Shown here in pieces: positions 1 to 8,059 of a stretch of DNA of 64,000 bases. Under the pieces are notes generated by a model. It worked only from the letters and a program-made list of their open reading frames with translations, made no database searches and was not told where the DNA came from. A program made the position numbers and the translations under genes. Source of the stretch: G013214665 sp964649815 (lineage in GTDB: Bacteria; Pseudomonadota; Alphaproteobacteria; Rhodobacterales; Rhodobacteraceae); NCBI GenBank assembly GCA_964649815.1, contig CAZYQC010000001.1, positions 180,218 through 244,217 on the forward strand. Direction: 5' to 3'. The first letter of the stretch is position 1. The number at the start of each line of letters is the position of its first letter.

Positions 1-633
1 GTCATCAACCATAAGGACATCGACCGAGCGGAAAATGGATTTGAAATCCATCATCTTGCGATCGCGCAGCGCCTGGACAAAACGATACATGAACTGTTCA
101 GCGGAGAGGTACAGAACGTTCAGCTGCGGTTTTCCTGCCTGCAATTCCCAGGCAATAGCCTGCATCAGGTGCGTTTTACCAAGCCCTACGCCACCGTAGA
201 GAAACAGAGGATTGAATGTGACTGGTCCGCCTTCGGCGACCCGCTTTGCGGCGGCAAAAGCCAGTTCGTTTGGCTTGCCGACGACAAAGTTGTCAAACGT
301 GAACCGGCTGTCCAGTTTTGATCCCTGGGCGCCGTCATTCGTGGACGCAGACGCTGCATTGCGCGCAGGCTTGGCAGGTTCAGAAGAGGCCCCGGATGCG
401 ACGGAAAAGTTCAGGCGGCGGACGGTTTCGCTTTCGGAATTCATTTCGTTCAAAATAATATCTGCAAAGTTCTGGCTGACATAGTTTCCCAGGAATTGTG
501 TAGGCGCATCCAATGTCGCGACCCCATCAACCAATTCGCGGAATCGAAGCGGTTCGATCCAGGTCTTGTAAGCATTCTCTCCAACCGATTTCTGCAATCT
601 GTGCTGCAGCTGGCCCCAAATTTCCCCCGTCAT
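1..633 (-). CDS. dnaA: Chromosomal replication initiator DnaA (N-terminal part, cut by window edge)
   Basis: Reading the minus strand from ATG at 633 gives an open frame of 211 codons that runs off the window edge. It begins MTGEIWGQLQHRL, has the N-terminal helicase-loading domain (about residues 1-80), a variable linker, and the start of the AAA+ ATPase: the fold-entry segment FTFDNFVVGKPNELA, Walker A FLYGGVGLGKTHL, and Walker B beginning VLMVDD at the edge. DnaA binds DnaA boxes at oriC and opens the origin in its ATP form. The C-terminal DNA-binding domain lies outside the window. The gene shares its orientation with rpsT upstream, which has its own terminator, so dnaA should have its own promoter in the 475-base gap. 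Confidence 0.95.
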   Translation of the reverse strand, partial: MTGEIWGQLQHRLQKSVGENAYKTWIEPLRFRELVDGVATLDAPTQFLGNYVSQNFADIILNEMNSESETVRRLNFSVASGASSEPAKPARNAASASTNDGAQGSKLDSRFTFDNFVVGKPNELAFAAAKRVAEGGPVTFNPLFLYGGVGLGKTHLMQAIAWELQAGKPQLNVLYLSAEQFMYRFVQALRDRKMMDFKSIFRSVDVLMVDD

Positions 634-1060
634 ACGCGCGCACCCGTCCCTTCTAATCTCTTTTGGCGCCCTGCCGTCCCAGCAAGGCAGACCGATTGTT
701 TTTGTCAGGGTCGCGGACACATGGCGCCCAATATGGCACCAACCGCAAGTCAAAAGGCAACAAGACACATGCCGCTTGAATCGTACCCAATTCAAGCCTA
801 ACCCGTGCCAACCGCACACCGTATTAACCGACAGGTTGGACGCGCCGCAGCGCAGTCCGGTTTACCGCAAAACCATCTCTCGCGGACCCAGCAAATCCCA
901 CTTTAGGTGGTGAAGCCGGCCTGTCCCCCCAAGTCGCGAATGAATCGCACATATGTTGTTAGCGAATGCGCGCGCGGCCCGTCCAGAGAACTTAAAACTT
1001 GACTCTGAAATTGCAGAAAAAGAATCTCCGGACCCGCATTTTGCAGGCCCCAGAAAGGCA
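634..1060. other. dnaA-rpsT intergenic region
   Basis: About 430 bases with no convincing gene. I looked for TTATCCACA-type DnaA boxes on both strands and saw no cluster, so I do not call an origin here. It should hold the dnaA promoter and leader, but I could not place -35/-10 elements with confidence. The one clear structure is an inverted repeat at 774-797. The right part (about 980-1025) is noticeably richer in A/T than its surroundings. Confidence 0.5.
774..797. promoter_or_regulatory. Perfect 8-bp inverted repeat upstream of dnaA
   Basis: GCTTGAAT and ATTCAAGC flank an 8-base spacer, giving a perfect dyad about 140 bases before the dnaA start codon. The arm-to-arm distance of 16 bases places the half-sites on roughly the same DNA face. 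It could be an operator for a dimeric regulator of dnaA, or chance. No known binding consensus is matched. Confidence 0.35.
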
Positions 1061-1087
1061 AAAGCGCCACACTTGGCGGCGCTTTTT
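1061..1087 (-). terminator. Intrinsic terminator of rpsT
   Basis: An 8-bp perfect stem (AAAGCGCC/GGCGCTTT) with a 9-base loop lies just beyond the rpsT stop codon. On the minus strand the stem is followed by a short T run ending in TTTTGCC. The T tract is modest, but the position 22 bases after the stop and the GC-rich stem support a rho-independent terminator. Confidence 0.65.
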
Positions 1088-1108
1088 GAATTCAACTTGT
1101 GGTGGGGT

Positions 1109-1372
1109 TTACCCAAGCGATTTGATCCGCGCAGACAGGCGCGACATTTTACGGGCAGCCGTGTTTTTGTGATATACGCCGCGGGTCACGCCACGCATCA
1201 ATTCTGGCTGTGCCGCTTTCAACGCTGCTTCTGCGGAAGACTTGTCGCCCGAGGCAATCGCCTCTTCGACCTTGCGCAGATATGTGCGGATGCGCGAGCG
1301 GCGCGCTTTGTTTACAGCGAAGCGTTTTTCGTTTTGACGGGCCCGCTTCTTGGCCTGAGGCGAATTTGCCAT
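1109..1372 (-). CDS. rpsT: 30S ribosomal protein S20
   Basis: An 87-residue basic protein beginning MANSPQAKKRARQNEKR, the classic S20 start, with the conserved internal segments AVNKARRSRIRTYLRKVEEAI and a C-terminal helix rich in Lys/Arg. S20 binds 16S rRNA early in assembly of the 30S body. The length matches the family. It is a single-gene unit with its own promoter (1417-1445) and terminator (1061-1087), and lies upstream of dnaA on the same strand, a common neighbourhood in Rhodobacteraceae. Confidence 0.97.
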   Translation of the reverse strand: MANSPQAKKRARQNEKRFAVNKARRSRIRTYLRKVEEAIASGDKSSAEAALKAAQPELMRGVTRGVYHKNTAARKMSRLSARIKSLG

Positions 1373-1416
1373 GATTATCTCGTCCCAAATGTTGGTGCGG
1401 TAGTTGCGAAGCCGCG

Positions 1417-1445
1417 CGTATGCGCAGGATTCGACGTCAAGTCAA
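1417..1445 (-). promoter_or_regulatory. Candidate sigma-70 promoter of rpsT
   Basis: On the minus strand TTGACT (1445-1440) is followed after 17 bases by CATACG (1422-1417), a fair -35/-10 pair, about 45 bases before the rpsT ATG at 1372. The -35 is strong and the -10 is weak. The spacing is optimal. This is inferred from sequence alone. Confidence 0.45.
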
Positions 1446-1456
1446 GTGGCGCGGGC

Positions 1457-2233
1457 TCACTTGTCGCGGAACTGTGCCTCGCGCTTTTCCAAAAACGCCG
1501 ACATACCCTCGGTTTGGTCTTCGGTCGCAAAGAGAGAGTGGAAAACGCGACGCTCAAACAAGAGGCCTTCTCGCAAAGGCACCTCAAAGCTCCTGTTGAC
1601 CGATTCTTTGACCGCCATGACCGAAACCATCGATTTCTCGGCAATCTTTTGTGCGGCGTTGTGGGCTTCTTCCAAAAGCTTCTTCGCCGGGACGATCCGG
1701 CTCACCAATCCGGCGCGCTCGGCTTCTTCGGCGTCCATGAAGCGACCGGTGAGATTCATGTCCATCGCTTTGGCTTTTCCAATAGCGCGGGTCAGGCGTT
1801 GTGTCCCGCCAAGTCCAGCGATCACCCCTAGGTTGATCTCAGGCTGACCGAACTTCGCAGTGTCCGAGGCAATGATAAAGTCGCACAGCATCGCCAATTC
1901 GCACCCGCCGCCTAGCGCATAACCTGAAACGGCCGCGATCACCGGCTTACGAATCCGCATCATGGCCTCTGTTTCAGCGGTGAACAGATCGCCGCCAAAC
2001 GCTTCTACGAATGTCTTGTCTTTCATCATGCTGATGTCCGCACCAGCAGCGAACGCCTTTTCAGAGCCGGTCAGGACGATGCAGCGCACCTTGTCATTGG
2101 CCTGCGCCGCCGTCATCGCGTCGGCCAGTTCTTCGAGCAGTTGATCATTGAGCGCGTTCAGCGCGCTTGGCCGATTCAACGTCATTTGCGCGACGTGATC
2201 TTCGATATCAACAATGATGGTCTCGTAGGCCAT
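1457..2233 (-). CDS. Enoyl-CoA hydratase
   Basis: A 258-residue crotonase-family protein that hydrates trans-2-enoyl-CoA to 3-hydroxyacyl-CoA in fatty-acid beta-oxidation. The oxyanion-hole segment AAGADISMM (about 62-70) and the two catalytic glutamates are present: Glu112 in GGGCELAMLCD and Glu132 in FGQPEINLGVIAG. The length and the GGTQRL segment after the second Glu match the short-chain mitochondrial-type (EC 4.2.1.17) hydratases rather than the isomerases. It lies between rpsT and mutM on the same strand, probably as its own transcript. Confidence 0.92.
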   Translation of the reverse strand: MAYETIIVDIEDHVAQMTLNRPSALNALNDQLLEELADAMTAAQANDKVRCIVLTGSEKAFAAGADISMMKDKTFVEAFGGDLFTAETEAMMRIRKPVIAAVSGYALGGGCELAMLCDFIIASDTAKFGQPEINLGVIAGLGGTQRLTRAIGKAKAMDMNLTGRFMDAEEAERAGLVSRIVPAKKLLEEAHNAAQKIAEKSMVSVMAVKESVNRSFEVPLREGLLFERRVFHSLFATEDQTEGMSAFLEKREAQFRDK

Positions 2234-2296
2234 AGATGAGCTTTCGGTTATGAATGTTCAGCGGGAAGGATTATCACGCGCCACGTACGATTCAAG

Positions 2297-3148
2297 TCAC
2301 GTCTGGCAGGTCTTACAGTAGAAGCTGGACCGACCAGACTGAACCACACGGGCGACGGTGCCACCGCATCCCACCCTGCGACAAGGTTCGTTTTCGCGCC
2401 CGTAGACGTCGAACGTATGCTGAAAATAGCCCAATTCACCATCGGCCTGCCGGTAATCCCGCAACGAGGAACCGCCAGCGGCGATGGCGTCACGCAAAAC
2501 GTCTCTGATGATGGGGACAAGTCTGCGGACGCGCTGTGCGCTGATCCGGCCGGCAAGTCGAATTGGGGAAATTCCTGCGCGAAACAGCGCTTCGCAAACG
2601 TAAATGTTGCCCAGACCCGCTACGATCCGCTGGTCCAATAGGGCGGACTTGATTGGCGTCTTCTTCCCCTTCAGCGAACCAATCAAATAGGTTTCGTGAA
2701 AAGCGTTGCCCAAAGGCTCTGGCCCCAGATTACGCAACAACAGATGCGCGCTTTCCGCACCCGTTTGCATCAAATCCATCGCTCCGAACCTGCGTGCATC
2801 GTTGAAGGTCACGCGCGCGCCGTTGTCCATATCGATCACGACATGGTCATGCTTTTCCGCGGCCGGATGCGCGTGCACAAATTGCCCCAATGGGTCGCCG
2901 GAAACCATCATCCGACCTGACATGCCCAAGTGAATCAGCAACGTCTCGCCGGTATCCAAGTCTGCCAGAATATACTTGGAGCGCCTGCGTAACCGTTCAA
3001 CCCGCGCCCCTTGCAGCCGTTGCGCCATATTCTCAGGGAACGGCCACCGCAGATCTGGGCGGTTCACCAAGGCCTGCGCGATCCGCGCGTTTTCCATCGC
3101 TGGGGCCAAGCCGCGCATCACGGTTTCGACTTCGGGCAATTCGGGCAT
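2297..3148 (-). CDS. mutM: Formamidopyrimidine-DNA glycosylase (Fpg/MutM)
   Basis: A 283-residue base-excision repair enzyme that removes 8-oxoguanine and formamidopyrimidines and cuts the abasic site. The start at 3148 is chosen because the mature N-terminus must be Pro2-Glu3 (MPELPEVETV), whose proline is the catalytic nucleophile; a longer in-frame extension upstream is therefore not real. A helix-two-turn-helix segment precedes the C-terminal zinc finger, which has four cysteines in the pattern C-x4-C-x16-C-x2-C ending FYCKTCQT. The gene is divergent from ubiE, with 82 bases between the starts. Confidence 0.96.
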   Translation of the reverse strand: MPELPEVETVMRGLAPAMENARIAQALVNRPDLRWPFPENMAQRLQGARVERLRRRSKYILADLDTGETLLIHLGMSGRMMVSGDPLGQFVHAHPAAEKHDHVVIDMDNGARVTFNDARRFGAMDLMQTGAESAHLLLRNLGPEPLGNAFHETYLIGSLKGKKTPIKSALLDQRIVAGLGNIYVCEALFRAGISPIRLAGRISAQRVRRLVPIIRDVLRDAIAAGGSSLRDYRQADGELGYFQHTFDVYGRENEPCRRVGCGGTVARVVQSGRSSFYCKTCQT

Positions 3149-3230
3149 GTGACTCCTGCGGCAAGGCGGAACATTGTGGTCCGGCGTCAGGGACCTATAA
3201 CACTCTTGAACTGCTAGAAAGACCGCATCC

Positions 3231-3983
3231 ATGAGCGACACAAGCGAAAAGACAACCCATTTCGGGTTTGAAACCGTGCGCGAAGATGACAAGGCGGGCC
3301 GCGTTCAAGGCGTCTTTTCCTCGGTTGCGAACCGATATGACGTCATGAACGATGTCATGAGCGTCGGAATCCATCGCATTTGGAAAGACGCGATGATGGA
3401 TTGGCTTGCCCCCCGCGCCGGACAAAAGCTTTTGGATGTGGCGGGTGGCACCGGCGACATCTCTTTCCGCTTTCTCAAGCGCGCCGGCCATGCCCATGCG
3501 ACCGTTCTTGATCTGACGGAATCAATGCTGATCGAAGGCCGAAAACGGTCAGAGGCCGAGAACATGGCTGATCAGCTTGACTGGCTGGTTGGCGACGCGA
3601 TGGCGCTGCCATTCGAGGACAATACCTTTGATGTCTACACCATCAGTTTCGGCATTCGAAATGTGACGCGGCCTGCTGACGCCTTGAAAGAGGCATATCG
3701 CGTGTTGCGTCCGGGTGGTCGGCTGATGGTTTTAGAGTTCAGTCAATTGCCAAACGAAGGTCTGCAAAAGCTCTATGATCTCTATAGCTTTAACGTGATC
3801 CCCCGCATGGGGCAGGTGATCGCCAATGATCGCGACAGCTATCAGTACCTGGTCGAATCCATTCGCAACTTCCCGGATCAAGAGACATTTCTAAGCATGG
3901 TTCGCGGGGCCGGGTTTGAGAACGCCAAATACCGCAATCTGACGATGGGCGTGGCCTGTCTGCATTCCGGATGGAAAATCTAA
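3231..3983 (+). CDS. ubiE: Ubiquinone/menaquinone C-methyltransferase UbiE
   Basis: A 250-residue SAM-dependent methyltransferase that adds the C-methyl group to the demethylated benzoquinol intermediate of ubiquinone. Seen: THFGFETV near the start, ANRYDVMNDVMS, the SAM motif LLDVAGGTGDISFRF, and the family signatures FGIRNVTRPADAL and LRPGGRLMVLEFS. The C-terminal GVACLHSGWKI is typical of UbiE. It is followed 16 bases later by ubiB, forming a ubiquinone-synthesis pair. Confidence 0.96.
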   Translation: MSDTSEKTTHFGFETVREDDKAGRVQGVFSSVANRYDVMNDVMSVGIHRIWKDAMMDWLAPRAGQKLLDVAGGTGDISFRFLKRAGHAHATVLDLTESMLIEGRKRSEAENMADQLDWLVGDAMALPFEDNTFDVYTISFGIRNVTRPADALKEAYRVLRPGGRLMVLEFSQLPNEGLQKLYDLYSFNVIPRMGQVIANDRDSYQYLVESIRNFPDQETFLSMVRGAGFENAKYRNLTMGVACLHSGWKI

Positions 3984-3999
3984 GCGTGGACCATCACTG

Positions 4000-5532
4000 A
4001 TGCGCGGCCCTCACAATATTATTCGCCTGATCCGAACGGGCGCCACGCTTGAGCGAACAGGCGCGATGAACGTTGTTCTGGACGCGTTCGAAGCGCCAAA
4101 AGCGCTCCGGTTTGTGGCCCGGGCGCTGGGCAAACCGTTTCAATGGCTGGGCTATAAAGGCGACCCGTCGATGCCGCCCGCGACCCGCGCGCTGACGGCG
4201 TTGGGTCCTGCGTACATCAAGTTTGGCCAGGTTTTGTCGACCCGGCCTGACGTTGTGGGCGACGAACTTGCGGTGCAACTGCGCGTGCTTCAGGACAAAC
4301 TGCCTCCGTTTTCGAACGATGCCGCAAAAGCCGAGATCGAGCGCGAGCTTGGCATCCCCCACGACACGATCTTTTCAGAATTCAGCGAACCTGTTGCCGC
4401 CGCTTCGATCGCTCAGGTTCATAAGGCGAAGCTGCGAGAAACCGGCGAGGACGTCGCCGTCAAGGTTCTGCGGCCAAAGATTGAGCGGGCCTTTCGAAAA
4501 GACGTCGATGCCTTTTACCTGGCCGCACGCATCGTTGAAATCTTCGCTCCGGGGGCGCGACGTTTGCGTCCAATGGACGTGATCGAACACTTCGACGGAG
4601 TTGTCCGTGGAGAGCTTGATTTGCGTCTCGAAAGCTCTGCCGCCTCAGAGTTCTCGGCCAACACAAAGGACGACCAAGGCTTTCGCCTGCCTTCGATCAA
4701 ATGGGAATATTCCAGCCGACGTGTCATGACGCTTGGATGGGCTGACGGTGTTCCAATGGGCGACAATGCCGCTATCGACGCGGCGGGCCACGACCGCGTT
4801 GCCCTAAGCGAACGTGTCTTAAAGCTCTTTTTGTTGCACGCCTTGCGCGACGGCTACTTTCACGCGGACATGCACCAGGGCAACTTGAAGGTCGCGCCCA
4901 ATGGCGACGTCATCGCATATGACTTTGGCATCATGGGCCATATCGATGAATACACACGCCGGGTTTACGCCGAAATCCTGTTTGGATTTATCCGCAAAGA
5001 CTACAAGCGGGTCGCCGAGGTGCATTTCGAAGCCGGTTATGTTCCGGCCGACAAAGATGTTGACGAATTCGCGCGTGCCTTGCGCGCAGTGGGCGAGCCT
5101 ATTTTTGGAATGGATGCGTCCAAGATTTCGATGGGGCGCCTGTTGAACTACCTCTTTGAGGTTACAGAGCGTTTCGGCATGGAAACGCGCACCGAGCTCA
5201 TTCTTTTGCAGCGGACAATGGTAGTGGTCGAAGGCGTGGCGCGGTCTTTGAATCCCAATATCAACATTTGGAAAGTCGCCAGCCCGGTGGTAACCGACTA
5301 CATCCAGAAATCCATTGGCCCCAAGGCCGTTATCACAGATTTGGCCAACACCGCGCGCGTCCTTGGTCGCTTCGGTCCCCGGCTGCCTGGCTTAGTCGAA
5401 GCAGCGCTTATCGCGCAATCTAATCCCGCCCCCGCCGAACGCCGACCATTTTGGCGCTGGATGATTTTGGCATGCGTTGCTGGCGCCGCCATTGGTGTCG
5501 GTGCCTTTGTCGCTCTCGATTCACTTTTGTGA
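4000..5532 (+). CDS. ubiB: Ubiquinone biosynthesis ABC1/COQ8-family protein UbiB
   Basis: A 510-residue atypical kinase/ATPase needed for ubiquinone synthesis. The family-specific KxGQ motif is present (KFGQ at about 74-77), as are the alanine-rich nucleotide loop (AAASIAQVH at about 133) that replaces the glycine loop of ordinary kinases, the lysine in VAVKVLRP (about 155), the catalytic loop DMHQGNLKV and the metal motif YDFG. A single C-terminal membrane helix (about 480-505) would anchor it to the inner membrane. It follows ubiE directly. Confidence 0.95.
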   Translation: MRGPHNIIRLIRTGATLERTGAMNVVLDAFEAPKALRFVARALGKPFQWLGYKGDPSMPPATRALTALGPAYIKFGQVLSTRPDVVGDELAVQLRVLQDKLPPFSNDAAKAEIERELGIPHDTIFSEFSEPVAAASIAQVHKAKLRETGEDVAVKVLRPKIERAFRKDVDAFYLAARIVEIFAPGARRLRPMDVIEHFDGVVRGELDLRLESSAASEFSANTKDDQGFRLPSIKWEYSSRRVMTLGWADGVPMGDNAAIDAAGHDRVALSERVLKLFLLHALRDGYFHADMHQGNLKVAPNGDVIAYDFGIMGHIDEYTRRVYAEILFGFIRKDYKRVAEVHFEAGYVPADKDVDEFARALRAVGEPIFGMDASKISMGRLLNYLFEVTERFGMETRTELILLQRTMVVVEGVARSLNPNINIWKVASPVVTDYIQKSIGPKAVITDLANTARVLGRFGPRLPGLVEAALIAQSNPAPAERRPFWRWMILACVAGAAIGVGAFVALDSLL

Positions 5533-5584
5533 GGCGAAATCATTGATTGCTTGATTGGATCGCTTGGGCAGGCGACACTTTGGC

Positions 5585-6577
5585 ATGCCTCGCCCTAGCC
5601 CATATCGCCCGTTCACCCCTGATCCTGAACAAATGGCCAGATGGCCGGACATCAGTGGCAACACCATCAATGGACTAGGAGAGACGGACGAAAGACCCCC
5701 AAGCATGGTCTATTGGTCGCCGCAGCTTGACGATATTCCGCACGCCGGCGCGCAACATTACTTTTTCATGCAATCCCAAAAAGAACCAGGCTTTGCCATC
5801 GAACGGGCCAAGCGGCAAAAAGTGTTGGACGCCCCTTTGTTAGAGGTCGCGAGCGAACCGCAAGAGCGTTCGCCTTACGATTGGACAACGGAACTCGACC
5901 GTTTTGTCGACGAAGGTGTTTGCGAGATGACGGGCGTCGCTCGGATGGATCCAAATTGGGTGTACGAAGGTCACCGAATTGAGCAGTCCACTGTGATAAT
6001 GCTCGGTGTCCAACACGATTACGACGAGATCAAAACCGCCCCAAAGGTATCCGCCGGGCTGGAAGTCATGGTGCAATACGGGCGCGCCGCGGCCGCGGCA
6101 AAGGCAGTCGCGTCGTGGATTCGCGAATGCGGATGGGACGCCGAGGCAGTGACCGGCCCGATGACCGGTGCGCTTTCTATGATCCCGCCCGCCTTGGCCT
6201 GCGGGTTTGGCGAGTTGGGAAAACACGGGTCGATCATCAATCCCGAGCTTGGCGCATCCTTTCGGTTGTCTGCAGTGCTGACCGACGCCCCTTTTGCCAC
6301 AACAAAGGCACGCACTTTTGGCATCGACGCGTTCTGCCAGAACTGTCGAATTTGCGAAGACGCCTGCCCACCCGAGGCGCTGAGCCCGGAAAAGCAAACC
6401 GTGCGCGGTGTGGAGAAATGGTACGTGAACTTTGACAAATGCCTGCCGTTCTTCAACCAAACCCACGGCTGCGCGATTTGCATCGCCGTATGCCCTTGGT
6501 CGCGCCCAAACGTTGGTTTGAACCTCGCTGCGAAATTGGAACGCCGGGCGGCACGTCAAACCGAGACAGAGGACTAA
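5585..6577 (+). CDS. Short cytosolic reductive-dehalogenase-like Fe-S protein
   Basis: About 330 residues from ATG 5585; a TTG at 5555 would add ten residues. The C-terminal third carries two 4Fe-4S motifs: CQNCRICEDACP (Cys251, 254, 257, 261) and a second set FDKCLPFF...CAICIAVCPW (Cys286, 296, 299, 303). Their spacing, and the preceding PELGASFRLSAVLTD segment, resemble the corrinoid-dependent reductive dehalogenase family. No Tat signal or membrane anchor is visible and it is much shorter than respiratory RdhA, so a respiratory role is unlikely. QueG was considered and rejected: its characteristic GKHT region is absent. It follows ubiB by about 50 bases and may share its transcript. Substrate and cofactor are unknown. 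Confidence 0.65.
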   Translation: MPRPSPYRPFTPDPEQMARWPDISGNTINGLGETDERPPSMVYWSPQLDDIPHAGAQHYFFMQSQKEPGFAIERAKRQKVLDAPLLEVASEPQERSPYDWTTELDRFVDEGVCEMTGVARMDPNWVYEGHRIEQSTVIMLGVQHDYDEIKTAPKVSAGLEVMVQYGRAAAAAKAVASWIRECGWDAEAVTGPMTGALSMIPPALACGFGELGKHGSIINPELGASFRLSAVLTDAPFATTKARTFGIDAFCQNCRICEDACPPEALSPEKQTVRGVEKWYVNFDKCLPFFNQTHGCAICIAVCPWSRPNVGLNLAAKLERRAARQTETED

Positions 6578-6725
6578 GCGCCTGCCTATGCTTTGCCTGC
6601 GCGGTCAAATGCAACATCGGCACGAAAAAGATTGTTCCAATCCCATTACTCGTTACTCTAGCGGCGCCTAGGTCCGAAGGGCCGCCTGCTCATAAAGAGC
6701 GACGTCAACAGGTTGGGAGTGAATA

Positions 6726-7067
6726 ATGGGCAAAAGAGATGATTTGATCGCGCAATACGCGGATGATCTGAAAAACAAGTGCGGTATGGAAGCAGACATG
6801 GATCTGCTGACCAAGGTTACGATTGGCTGCGGTCCAGCGATCTACAATGCCGACGCTTCAACTGTCGCGTCTAGCCAGCCATCCGAGCTGGAGACTGTTA
6901 AAGACAACTTTTTGATCAAAAAGCTGGGTCTGTCAGACGGTCCTGAATTGATGGACGCCATCAATTCGGTGATCGAAACATATGGCAAGTCCGAGCGGAA
7001 CAAGTATCGCGCGGTCGTTTATTACATGCTGACCAAGCACTTTGGAAAAGAATCCGTTTACGGCTAA
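6726..7067 (+). CDS. DUF2853 family protein
   Basis: A 113-residue soluble protein beginning MGKRDDLIAQYADDLKNKCG, with VYYMLTKHFGKE near the C-terminus, matching what I know of the DUF2853 family of small helical proteins of unknown function. A good ribosome site (GGGAG) precedes the ATG. It stands alone between the dehalogenase-like gene (148-base gap) and a strong terminator. Confidence 0.75.
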   Translation: MGKRDDLIAQYADDLKNKCGMEADMDLLTKVTIGCGPAIYNADASTVASSQPSELETVKDNFLIKKLGLSDGPELMDAINSVIETYGKSERNKYRAVVYYMLTKHFGKESVYG

Positions 7068-7088
7068 GATCTGGATATTCAGAGTTGA

Positions 7089-7118
7089 AACCCGCGCCAT
7101 CGTTAGCGCGGGTTTTTT
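7089..7118 (+). terminator. Strong intrinsic terminator after the DUF2853 gene
   Basis: A 9-bp perfect stem (AACCCGCGC/GCGCGGGTT) with an 8-base loop is followed by six T's. It lies 21 bases after the DUF2853 stop and 3 bases before the end of the convergent DUF1761 gene. On the minus strand the stem is followed by TTTC, so it may serve both genes. Confidence 0.9.
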
Positions 7119-7120
7119 CG

Positions 7121-7516
7121 TCAAAATACGTTCAAAACTGCGCCAATCACCGCGCATCCCCCGGTCGCATACCCGCAATCAATCAGCGTGAGCTGGCGTG
7201 GTCGGCCAGCGAAACCGTAGCAGGTCACGATCCAAGGGCTTGCCAGGAACAGACCGGCACCAAGCCCCGAGATCAGACCTTTGCCGACAGTGTCTATGCC
7301 AGACAGAACAAACATGTGCCGCATCATTCCGGCCACCAAGATCGCTCCGATCAAGCCAGCGATGTAGGGCACTGGATCGGATCGATTGGCCGGTTGGCCA
7401 CTGTCGTCAGTAACGACCCCAGAGGCAGCCACCCATCGACTGGCCAATATCGAATACCAGATCGCCCCGAACACAAATGCCGCGACACCGGCGACAACCA
7501 CAGACACATATTCCAT
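7121..7516 (-). CDS. DUF1761 family membrane protein
   Basis: A 131-residue integral membrane protein with about four hydrophobic helices. The start MEYVSVVVAGVAAFVFGAIW followed by YSILASRW is typical of DUF1761, whose function is unknown. The ATG has a ribosome site (GGGAGG) eight bases upstream. It is convergent with the DUF2853 gene and separated by 75 bases from the EVE gene. Confidence 0.75.
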   Translation of the reverse strand: MEYVSVVVAGVAAFVFGAIWYSILASRWVAASGVVTDDSGQPANRSDPVPYIAGLIGAILVAGMMRHMFVLSGIDTVGKGLISGLGAGLFLASPWIVTCYGFAGRPRQLTLIDCGYATGGCAVIGAVLNVF

Positions 7517-7591
7517 CTGAACCTCCCTTTGGCTGTTTCAAAGGTAAGCTCAGACGTGGATTTTTGGCTAGAAAGAATTGCCCGTCGCCGG

Positions 7592-8011
7592 TCAGACAGA
7601 AATCCCGGCCATGTCGCAGACAATTTGCCATTCGTCCGCGGTAACGGGCTGAACAGAAAGGCGCGAGTTCTTGACCAAGACCATCTCGGTCAGCCGTGGA
7701 TCTTGTTTGATCATCTCCAACGTGACCGGAGTGACCACCGGGCGAACGGCACGAATGTCCACGCATTCCCAGCGCACGTCGTCTGTCGTGCTATCTTGAT
7801 GCGCTTCGGCGCATACTTCGACGACCCCAACCACCGCCTTTTCGCTTTGCGAATGGTAAAAGAAACCAAGATCGCCCAGCTCCATCTGGCGCATGAAATT
7901 ACGCGCTTGATAGTTTCGAACACCGTCCCATTCTTCGCCCACGGGCCCTTTGGCGACCTGCTGGTCCCAACTCCAGGTTGAGGGTTCTGATTTGAAAAGC
8001 CAAAAAGCCAT
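7592..8011 (-). CDS. EVE domain-containing protein
   Basis: A 139-residue protein starting MAFWLFKSEPSTWSWD, followed by WDGVRNYQARNFMRQM and GDLGFFYHS, the hallmarks of EVE (PUA-like) proteins related to thymocyte nuclear protein 1. Such domains read modified bases in nucleic acids; the ligand here is not known. It is the last gene of a minus-strand run behind tsaD and gpsA, 48 bases after gpsA. Confidence 0.88.
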   Translation of the reverse strand: MAFWLFKSEPSTWSWDQQVAKGPVGEEWDGVRNYQARNFMRQMELGDLGFFYHSQSEKAVVGVVEVCAEAHQDSTTDDVRWECVDIRAVRPVVTPVTLEMIKQDPRLTEMVLVKNSRLSVQPVTADEWQIVCDMAGISV

Positions 8012-8059
8012 TTGTCGGCTCCCACCGGTTTTATGGTTATGCGTCTCGTTTGCGGCAAA

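Noticed and set aside
634..1060. Chromosome origin next to dnaA
   Set aside because: No cluster of DnaA boxes and no clear AT-rich unwinding element; in alphaproteobacteria oriC is often far from dnaA.
953..1831. Long plus-strand frame opposite rpsT and the enoyl-CoA hydratase gene
   Set aside because: It is antisense to two firmly identified genes and its translation has no recognisable domain; GC-rich coding DNA commonly leaves such frames open.
3149..3292. N-terminal extension of MutM
   Set aside because: The enzyme requires Pro2 as the nucleophile, so translation must begin at 3148.
5585..6577. Epoxyqueuosine reductase (QueG) as the identity of the Fe-S protein
   Set aside because: The ferredoxin motifs are similar, but the QueG-specific segment around GKHT is absent and the spacing of the second cluster fits the dehalogenase family better.
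7085..7981. Plus-strand frame of nearly 300 codons opposite the DUF1761 and EVE genes
   Set aside because: Antisense shadow of two recognised genes, rich in His/Arg/Gln as expected for reversed coding sequence.
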